Positions 63,481-64,000 of a DNA stretch of 64,000 nucleotides are shown here, in pieces. The stretch comes from Microglena sp. YARC (lineage: Eukaryota; Chlorophyta; Chlorophyceae; Chlamydomonadales; Chlamydomonadaceae): positions 60,302,908 through 60,366,907 of the forward strand of contig CM039464.1 in assembly GCA_022414725.1 (NCBI GenBank). Direction: 5' to 3'. A program made the position numbers and the translations under genes. A model generated the notes under the pieces. That model saw only the letters and a list, made by a program, of their open reading frames with translations, did no database searches and had not been told where the DNA came from. Every line of letters begins with the position of its first letter. Within the stretch, counting starts at the first letter, position 1.

Positions 63481-64000
63481 GGACGTGATGTTAAGGACAC
63501 CACAGCGTAAGCCGGAGCTAGCTTTAGTCACCGCTTACTGCTACCTGTCCACCAGGAATGCCTTATCCGTAGAGTAAGGCAATCATCAGTGTCTTCTATT
63601 TCAAATTTCTGTAGTCCAGGCTACTTGGGCTACTCAACCCTGATTTCAGGATAGTTGCATAGCCATCGCATGGCGGAGCGCGAAGCGCGGAGCCTGGTGG
63701 GGTCGGGGGGCAGCGCGTCCCGATATTGGAGGGTCCGGGGGGGGGGGGGGAGGGGGGTAGCATTCTACAGAATGGCGACGGAATGGCGACGCGTCGTCAA
63801 AAAAAAGAGACACTAGCAATCACATGGCCACATGTGATCATAGGATCAGTCTGACTAGGCTGAAGTTACCATTTATAGACAATATAACATGATGCAATTT
63901 TTATGCTATCATACTTGCTTGTGGTCAACATAATATGATTAGCCGGCCCCTACTTGTCAGCCCAATACAAGAGGGACCATAGGCCCCCTTAATTCGCAAT
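63481..64000. other. right edge, no recognised gene
   Basis: Mostly unique sequence with a G run at 63738-63752. The 5' exon(s) of the WD40 gene should lie in this direction, but I found no WD40-like frame here, so they may be outside the window. Confidence 0.4.

Overview
This window is eukaryotic nuclear DNA, most probably from a green alga or another member of the green lineage. The evidence is spliceosomal exons with conserved phases, a GATA zinc finger with the 18-residue loop usual in plants, a copine-domain protein of the plant RGLG type, short TTTAGGG-like motifs, and no bacterial-style operons. The species cannot be fixed from the sequence alone. Coding sequence is a small part of the window. 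Tandem repeats, microsatellites and long G/C homopolymers fill most of the rest.

Layout. 1-4.7 kb: GT-rich repeats, poly-G tracts and dispersed-repeat fragments. 4.75-6.5 kb (+): a two-exon C2-domain gene with frame breaks. 9.29-19.63 kb (+): a seven-exon copine/vWA protein ending in a U-box, probably a membrane-anchored E3 ubiquitin ligase. 19.6-23.0 kb: dispersed repeats, including two nearly identical inverted hAT-like MITEs. 23.19-38.76 kb (-): a five-exon GATA transcription factor of about 1,964 residues with very long Pro/Gly/Met-rich regions; its first intron holds a 3.9-kb G-rich minisatellite. 38.8-43.7 kb: repeats, including a 50-bp satellite in two blocks. 43.75-63.11 kb (-): a WD40 beta-propeller gene with twelve exons seen, at least 11 repeats and a basic Ser-Pro tail; its 5' end is not seen.

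The genes do not form an obvious pathway. What unites them is architecture. In all three large genes every intron examined contains extra copies of the neighbouring exon edge. Donor-side copies (exon end plus 5' splice site) lie next to the donor exon, and acceptor-side copies (3' splice site plus exon start) lie next to the acceptor exon. Simple-sequence filler and sometimes transposons lie between them. The last exons behave likewise: the final codons and stop are repeated downstream. I think this exon-edge amplification is the most unusual feature of the window.

Exon limits were set by hand from GT/GC-AG sites, reading-frame phase and protein-family resemblance. No alignment or transcript data were available.
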